A stretch of 64,000 nucleotides of DNA. Origin: Cylicocyclus nassatus. Taxonomy: Eukaryota; Nematoda; Chromadorea; Rhabditida; Strongylidae. The stretch lies in contig CATQJL010000001.1 in NCBI GenBank assembly GCA_958299035.1, forward strand, positions 35,936,780 through 36,000,779. The letters run 5' to 3'. The translations under genes were made by a program, and so were the position numbers. Below are positions 47,746 to 64,000 of the stretch, in pieces. How positions within the stretch are numbered: position 1 is the stretch's first letter; each line of letters starts with the position of its first letter. The notes under the pieces were generated by a model, which saw nothing but the letters and a program-made list of their open reading frames with translations, was not told the DNA's origin and did not search any database.

Positions 47746-48631
47746 GAAAGCTGTGCCCCGCCTTTTGTAGCGGAGGCCAATTTTAAAAGGAGAAGAAGGC
47801 CCATAATTCGGTTCAGGAAATGCTTTGCAGATAATGAAGGTAGATTTTGAATCAGCGTTTCAAAAGCTACCTAATCATATGATATGCACCTCTTCTCAGA
47901 TGACCACTTCGACCGAGTATCCTTCCTTTGTGAGAAGCGTCAACATAGCGAGTTGGGTATGCGCTGATTTATGAGAAGCTGGTCGGGGCCCAGACTATAA
48001 CATATTCAAGACATGCAAGAACATGTTGGTAATATGCAACAACTTGCTGGCTAAACATTTTGGCTATTAGCCTTACCATCAAGTTCATGCACGTTACAGT
48101 TTAGCCGTGCGTGCTGCAGATTAGAAACGCAACGCAAGGGTAGCAGCAATTGTGGAACGAATGATACATTATCAGTGTTCCTAGCGTTGGTGTTACCAGT
48201 AGTGCTAGTCTTACCAGTTTCACTTTCACACGTGTTACGATGTTAGCATTATTATCTTATCTCAACAGTTTCTGCCATTTTTCGGTGTTTCGCTTTAAAG
48301 CTTGCTAATTGTTCCGTTCGCGATCCGCAGGCTAAACACCACAGTTGCGTTTTTGCTGCTTCCTTGATGCACCACAAAAGAAAATGTAATCATTCGTCTA
48401 CGAGATTGCGAACGAGAAAATGAGATTGTAAAGAAGGCTTTCGCAGCGGAGGACTTCATTCGGTAACAGTGGTGTGACTGGATTAAAGAACAGCAACCTT
48501 AAATAGCTTATCCAGTGTCTGGTTACAAGAATCACATCTGCTTTGCAATTAGCGTCATGCTGTAGGGTTAAGATAAGTGAAATTTGGATGGACATGGTTT
48601 TTCCAAGTTCACCGCCTTTCTCGCCCTTCTA

Positions 48632-50034
48632 AAGTGCGGTTCATAATTATACGAACACCCACAATTTTGTAAGTTTTCGGACTTTTTGGGAGAAACTCAG
48701 AAAGCCGTTGGTACCACGCGATAGAACACAGCCAAAAACGGTATATGATTCATAGGAATGGAAATCGATATCAGTTGTAGGAGTGTTTTTGCGCCTAATG
48801 CGAATTTTTAGCGGTTCATAATTATACGAACACCTCAAACAAAGGTCCATTTTTCATTCAAGATCGCAATCGTTTGAGTCCAAATTTTTTGAATAGTTAC
48901 AGTAACAAAGTCTGACATATCTGCTAAACACTGAACCCAGTGCAGTTCAAAATGAGGACCGTTACTTTTTTCAGAAGGCTCTAAATGCTTTTGGAGTGAT
49001 TGGGCTCCAGAAACATCCGTTCATCTGTGGTTCACGCGCTCTAATTAGCTTCTACCAAAGCTATGAGATAAAATAAGCTCTTTCGATAGGTATTTTGTTT
49101 GACGCTCGGAAAATCTTTGCGTTTTCGTGCCGTTTTTCAACCATGTTCCAACCTTAGCACAGAGTTAGCACGATTTTGAGCCTCAAAACTCAGCTTCTCT
49201 CTTGTGCAAACATTTGATATGAAGCAGCTGCATTGCTTGCATGATGATATTTCAGTACGAAAGTTTTTGGGTTTTTTCTAGAACTGATCTTGCGGCTGTG
49301 GAGCTACAAACCAAATAAAAGTGTGATTGCAATAGTAAAAACAGTATTTCTGGTGAAATAACTTCTGCGTGACGAAAACAAACGCTCAACGCTGCTGATT
49401 TTTTTTCTCCAAATATAAAGCCTTGTAAACTTCTACATACTATTGCTTACTTCATTGTACGGCTTCAGAAGCTGAGTTTTGAGGCTCGAAATCGTGCTGA
49501 CTCTGTGGTAAGGTTGGAACTTGGTTGAAAAACGACACGAAAACGCAAAGATTTTTCAAGCGTCAAACAAAATACCTATCACAAGAGCTTATTTCATCTC
49601 AAAGCTTTGTTAGAAGCTCAATAGAGCGCATATGACGACAGAAGAACGGATGTTTTTGGAACGCAATCACTCCAAAAGCATTTAGCCCCTTTTGAAAAAA
49701 GTAACGGTCCTCTTTTTGAACTGCACTGGGTTTAGTATATAGCAGATATGGCAGACTTGGTTACTGTAACTCTACAAAAAATTTGGACTCAAATGATTGC
49801 AATCTTGAAAGAAAAATGGACCTTTGTTTGAGGTGTTCGTATAATTATGAACCGCTAAAAATTCGCATTAGCCGCAAAAACACTCCTACAGTTGACATCG
49901 ATTTCCATTCTTATGGATCATATACCGTTTTCGGCTGTGTTCTATCGCGTGGTACCAACGGCTTTTTGAGTTTCTCTCAAAAAGTTCAAAAACTTACAAA
50001 ATTTTGGGTGTTCGTATAATTATGAACCGCACTT
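48632..50034. mobile_element. 1.4-kb palindrome with doubled TIRs, TA target
   Basis: AAGTGCGGTTCATAATTATA and complement as outer ends, TA on both sides. Arms of about 570 bp (to about 49200, from about 49470). The GCGGTTCATAATTATACGAA motif occurs a second time about 175 bp inside each arm (48812, 49835). A 67-78 codon frame (start near 49816 plus, 48850 minus) lies between the two motifs in each arm. Confidence 0.85.
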
Positions 50035-50035
50035 T

Positions 50036-50986
50036 AGTCGAAGAGTTTTTTTTGCGCAAACACCCTGTCAGTGAGCGTGCAGGATAACAGCTCCATATTG
50101 CTAATCTGTGCCTATAAAGGAACTTTGAAAAAAAGGAACCTTGACAAAAATTGAGTTATGCCCTCTCAGACAAATGATCGGAACTTCCGCAGAGCGCTTG
50201 CGTCACCTGCGGAAGTTCCGTGAATGTGCTGCGGAAGTCCCGAAAAGAGGTCCTGCGGAAGTTCCAAGGAATGTCAGCTACAACAGCAAAAGAGAACACC
50301 GAAGCGAGATTTGAACCTCACCCTATTGACTGTGAGACTCACCTACTATCATCTACACCACGACTGACATGTTCGATAATGCGCTCTAGTTGTTGGCGAG
50401 GCAACATCACGAGACAACACATTCAAAGTCTTGCGGAAGTTCTGGCAGGCCAAAGTGCTGCTGAACCTCTGGCATTTTTCGGAGTTTCCGCAGATTTTGA
50501 AGGAGGTTTTGCGGAAGTTCCGGTTTTCAACCAGTTTGGCATGAAAACCCCACGGAAATTCCGATTCTCAACTTTTCACTTTTGCAGTAGTGAACAAAGT
50601 CCTGCGGAACTTCTGCAAATTTGGCTTGTCCTGCGGAACTTCCAGTGATTTGTCTGAGCTTATGAAAACCCTTTCGCACAAAATAAATGAATTCGACAGT
50701 TTATTCTAAGAGAAGTTAGCTCATGTAGGCAATATGGAACGCCAACTACATATCTTTGTAAAGTTCACTAACATATTATTGCACTTTCTTGTAGAGTTAC
50801 GTTAAGTAAATTTCAGGTTAACCTTCCACTTTAGAAAAATTTTGGTCCCCTCTTTTTGCTTCAAAGCGGCTATACATCAGTTCCTGATGGTCTCTTAAAA
50901 ACTGCCCTATTGAATGACGCTTACTATAGTCTTTGCGAAATGTGCGCTGCGTTAGGTCGATGTAAAAAGACTTCGCACAGAAAGTA
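50036..50986. repeat. GCGGAAGTTC-rich repeat tract
   Basis: From 50180 to 50645 the word GCGGAAGTTCC recurs about ten times in varied spacing, broken by a tRNA-like segment. The long plus frame here (50220-50648) is biased by this and not a convincing gene. Confidence 0.5.
50297..50375 (-). repeat. tRNA-like (SINE head or tRNA pseudogene)
   Basis: Minus strand GGTGTAGATGATAGTAGGTG, GAGTCTCACAGTC, then B-box-like AGGTTCAAATC (50308-50318) in a GTGAG/CTCGC stem. Confidence 0.4.
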
Positions 50987-51651
50987 TTAGGTTGTTCCGA
51001 AAGTTCTGTCGTTTCATTTTTGAAAAATCGTAACTTTTCGCTGTCTCAATAGATTTACTCCGCTTTATTTCTATTAGAAAGAGCAAGCCTTTCCCCTGAC
51101 TGAAGAGAAAAAAATGGAAAAGTAAGACCATATAAGTTTTGACCATTTTGAGTAAGGGTCATCAAAAATCTGGAACATGCAAAAAAATCTGAAATCGTCA
51201 GTACATATGTTTTTTGGCCTACCCTTTGCAGCTGTGAGGCGTTTGTGCTGTTAGGACGTCTCTCTAAAAAGTTACGATTTTTGAGAAAAGTGACAAATTA
51301 TTTAATTTTGGCGTTATCTGTGGTTAACTGATAATAACTTTTCACAAAAACGTTCAAACAAGAAAAGCTTTTCACAGTTGCAAAGAACAGGTCAAAAAAT
51401 GTATTTGTTGACGATTTCAGTTTTCTCTGCAGCGTTCCCGATTTTGGCGATCTAAGTTAAAATGAGCAAAGTTTGAATGGTCTTTTTTTCTATTTCTATC
51501 TCTGCAGTCAGTGTGCATCCGAAGCAAGCCAAAGAAGCATTCAAAAGCGAAAGACCTCTCTCTATCTGAAATAAAATAAAGTAAATCCATTGAGACAGCG
51601 CAAAGTTACGATCTTCTAAAGTGAAACGAGAGAACTTTCGGGACAACCTAA
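50987..51651. mobile_element. Mariner-like MITE
   Basis: TTAGGTTGTTCCGAAAGTTC and complement AACTTTCGGGACAACCTAA; inner arm pair CGCTGTCTCAATAGATTTAC / GTAAATCCATTGAGACAGCG. Confidence 0.8.
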
Positions 51652-51679
51652 ATAAACCAGAAGCGAAATATTGAAAACA

Positions 51680-52560
51680 TAGAATCGCCTTGGTGAGCTC
51701 ATCACAGTATTTTCCGGATTCAAATTTCATGCAATTCAAAGAAGTTACTGGGCTGCATAATTTGCGTATTTCGCAGAATTCACGTAATGTCGCGCGGTCC
51801 CCGTGCCGCGAAATGTCTCGACATTCCCGAAACTTTTTCACGTTCGTAAAAGATACTAAACAATGTATTTAGCAGAGGTAGACTGCTTGCATTCACAAAT
51901 TTGAAAAGTGTAGTTGGAGAAGAAATAAATTGCCATAAATAATGCATGTTCAACGTGATTAAATAGCTGAAAGGTTCCAAGAGATTCACTGCTTTTTTGG
52001 TGCAGGGAGCAAAAACTCGCAATAAAGCAAATATAAACAAGATAAGGATTATAAAATTGTTATAAAATTAAATTAGTGAAGAAACAAAAACATAAAGAAG
52101 GATATCCGTTTTGTTCCTACCCTTAGATGGATATATATGATTAGTAAGCCCTCCCCGGAATTCATCAGTAGGGAGGGTTTATGTCAGTGAAAAATATAAA
52201 AAAAAACTCGCCTAATCATTCACGACAGCGTTGCTTCGAAGTTGGGATTTTGTAGGAACTAATCAGACACAAATGCTTTGATTTGCATGGAATCATTGAT
52301 GGATATTTTCGCTACTGTATCCAGTAGATCGATTCCCCCTAACCTCATTTTAGGCTACCGTACACCCTCTGGCTTTGAGAATTGCGATGAACACGATGCT
52401 TTTTGTGGATCAGAACTCTTCCAAAGGGAATTGCTTATTCCGGTGATTGTCTGTTGCGCGCTGCTTTCAGAAGATTTTATGTTTTGGGGAATTTCGCGGT
52501 CTCCGCGATTTTGAATTTTGCACGTTCTGTAAGTGATATACAAGGTGGCCGAAATGTATG
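51680..52560. repeat. Fragments related to the 3.1-kb palindrome arm
   Basis: 51765-51840 (CGCGAAATGTCTCGACATTC) and 52400-52530 (GGGAATTTCGCGGTCTCCGC, TTTTGCACGTTCTGTAAGTG) resemble 10255-10400. Confidence 0.45.
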
Positions 52561-53867
52561 GAAGTCACATTTTTGCTCGCAAAATTTTCATGCAAAACAA
52601 ATTTTGTTTGGTATTTTTGCATGTTAGAAACGAAGACATCTCACTTTGCTACCACTACGAGATGAGGCTCCTACACTGCATATGGTCTGCTGCAGCATTT
52701 TGAAGCTGACTCGTGTCAAAAAAGTAAAGGATGTAGTCATTGCGACGATCGTTGTACCCACTGCAAGACTTGAATAGATTCCAAGAATGAGTTCATATAG
52801 CATAGTGTCTAAGAAATAAGGTTGTGCATTAGCAGCACCAACAGAGAACAGTAAGTTCTCTTTTCAAAATAAGAAACTACAGTAATTGTAGTCGTCTCTC
52901 CATGAAATCCATATGACTTCGAATGTATCTCACGTATGTACGTAAAGTTATACCATAAGTAGGATTTGCTGTGATAAAAGTCTCTTTATTGAACCCAGAT
53001 GCCTAACTTACATAATCACGCCTATTATCGTCAGCACTCTACCACTGCCGCAATGCGGTCAAGTCTCTGACTCAATAAATCTACCAGGTGTATTGTTCAA
53101 AGGTCTACACCTGCAGATACCCCAATCAAGGCGACATTTCGCCAAAAGCAATGTTAAAGCATGTTAGTTTAACATTGTTGCGCATCTGCCGAACGAGAAC
53201 GATACCATGCTTCGCTTCCAGCGACAACAAAGGAGAATCCACAATGGAGCAAACACGACTTACTGCCTCTCTATGAGCGAAGTAGAATTCTACTCCAAGG
53301 AAGTTGTGGAACTAGCATGGAGGTACTCTGTCATGGTGGGAAATGTCCACTGTTTACTTAAACTTTTATTCAAGTGGATTGGCAGGAAAGGCGGGGCTTC
53401 GTGACCTACTGAGGCTAGAGAATGATCAGAGAGCATCAGAGAGCACGCGAGCGAGAGACGCAGACTGCGTCGTGGCACAAAGCCCCTTCCTTCCAGCCGC
53501 CAATCCAGTTAAATCAAAAGTTAGTTAAGGGCCCCGATATCATACATGTCGCGTACGCGTCATTCTCTCCCCGTAGAGGAACAAATACCGTCCTGAGCGC
53601 CGTCTCCACGATAATGCCTTACGTGGTCTGTCAAAGTATAGCTAAGGATCAGTAGTCAGCAAAGTCGGCATCCATCTCATGGCAGTACAGTACTGTATTG
53701 TTCCCCTATCCCTCCCCTTCAGCGTCAGTAGCACGACTTCGGTCCTGGATGGAAAGGCAAAGTATCATTATGATAGAGCAAAGCGACAAAAATCCTGTAT
53801 TCAATCATTGAGTATGACAGCATACAATTTGGCTGAACGCTATACTTCACTTGCGGATGTCATTCGC
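52560..53867. other. No supported gene
   Basis: Apart from the tRNA-like piece, several overlapping frames of 60-77 codons on both strands without motifs. Confidence 0.3.
52985..53062 (-). repeat. tRNA-like (SINE head or tRNA pseudogene)
   Basis: Minus strand GGCAGTGGTAGAGTGCTGAC (A box) and TGGGTTCAATA (B-box position, 52988-52998). Confidence 0.4.
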
Positions 53868-53875
53868 ATTACAAG

Positions 53876-54696
53876 CAGGGCTCGGCACAGGTGGCTTACG
53901 GGGCAAGCTGGATATCGTTTTGGAATAAGAAGCAAGGGGATTTCGTTGAAGCGAAACCCCCCCCCCTCCCCCCCCCCTCCCACACACACACAATCGCCTT
54001 CTGCCTTTGTGTCACGCAAATTGTCATTTCTGCCTTCTCGATCTGCAAAAACCAAAAATTTCCCGTTTCAACAGGTTCGCCGGTCAAGCGCGCGATTTCA
54101 AACCCGCCTCGAAATAAGCGAAAGACTCGTTTACAGCGAAAAGAAAATGAAATGACACCAAAATTGGTGTGTAGATGGGCAATAGGGATTTAGGACTATG
54201 TGCGAAAAGTTATGAAAAAATTATGTAAACTAAAGGCTTGGCAAACTTTTTTCGGAGTTAAGTGGCCTTACAGCTACTGGACAGCCATCTGAGGTGGCTG
54301 TAAAAAGAAAAAGTCAAGAATATTCCTTCCTTCACATAATTTTTTCATATGTTTGACATAAAAATATTCTACATCAAAAACCCTACAACTAAGTTTTAGA
54401 ATCTCCTTCTCCTCTTCCCCGCATAGTTACAGCCCTCCAAATAATCTGTATGGCGGCGGCAAGCCTGCTCCAAGCGCGCAAGGGTGCTCGCCGGACACAG
54501 CATGCCGCCAATTCGAGATTACGAACATCTTTAGCTTCTTTTTCGTCTGTATGTTTTAAGGTTTTGTTTCATTATTTTCCGTTATTCGTTTTGATCTATT
54601 CATGATCGCGTCATAGGTGATGCCGTATTTTTGTGTTGAAGTCTACAGGGTCTTCGTTTTTTGAAAATTGAAAAAGCCACCTCATGCCGAGCACTG
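53876..54696. mobile_element. hAT-type non-autonomous element, complete
   Basis: CAGGGCTCGGCACAGGTGGC and complement GCCACCTCATGCCGAGCACTG, with the 8-bp target duplication ATTACAAG on both sides (53868-53875, 54697-54704). It ends about 130 bp past the mks-3 stop. Confidence 0.88.
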
Positions 54697-54827
54697 ATTA
54701 CAAGTTCTTCACATTCCAAGTTCTTTTGAATTTTAAGCTATTCAAACATCAGGTTAGCTACTTTATATGCTCATACTGTGCTTCACTAGAACAAAGTAAA
54801 TGTACATTTATTTACAAAGTTTGTAAT

Positions 54828-64000
<9,173 letters not shown>

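Overview
The window is animal nuclear DNA, most likely from a clade V (strongylid or rhabditid-like) nematode with a genome crowded by transposons. The evidence is: spliced genes with short introns (about 50-100 bp), splice-acceptor-like AGs just upstream of start codons (as for spliced-leader trans-splicing), a Tc3-like transposase pseudogene, Helitrons with TC...CTAG ends and CTGT-rich 5' ends, and a gene best matched by meckelin (mks-3 of Caenorhabditis). The species assignment is inference.

There are two kinds of real gene. (1) The right end (54828-64000, minus strand) is the 3' two thirds of a meckelin/TMEM67 gene, assembled here by hand into 16 exons (about 674 residues, frame-consistent throughout, ending in the family's typical LVDxRFLI tail). 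Its introns hold a Helitron with a five-fold 188-bp tandem array, a hAT-type MITE, mariner-like ends and a tRNA-like SINE head. (2) At 3273-3582, 21225-21509 and 32006-32297 (plus strand) lie three paralogous two-exon genes for a tiny secreted peptide (70-71 residues, 16-residue signal peptide, CX3CX13CX2C). They sit inside a dispersed segmental triplication (copy A about 598-4100, copy B about 16945-23230, copy C about 30405-32690). I do not recognise this peptide family. It is the best candidate here for something undescribed.

The rest is mostly mobile DNA. 1-600: PIF/Harbinger-like MITE. 600-4380: copy A with hAT-like, piggyBac-like and other MITEs. 4380-8450: degenerate MITEs, a perfect 63-bp hairpin and a 1.5-kb TIR element. 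8790-13160: a TIR element, mariner-like remnants and a 3.1-kb palindrome. 13330-14590: Penelope-like GIY-YIG ORF with a hammerhead-like 3' motif. 14750-16080: a repeat that recurs at 38660. 16249-16573: Helitron. 16945-23230: copy B, carrying a Tc3-like element and a very long CA microsatellite. 23329-30000: foldback elements, hAT transposase relic, Helitron, a second Penelope-like relic and mariner palindromes. 30405-32690: copy C. 32700-54700: further MITEs, foldbacks, hAT-type elements, a 1.4-kb palindrome with doubled TIRs and a few weak coding candidates.

The three triplicated copies act as a natural experiment: several insertions are present in one copy and absent in another, so empty sites and target-site duplications (TAA, CAG, TTAA, 8-bp) can be read directly. 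Most long frames in the window are shadows of palindromes or microsatellites and are not called as genes.
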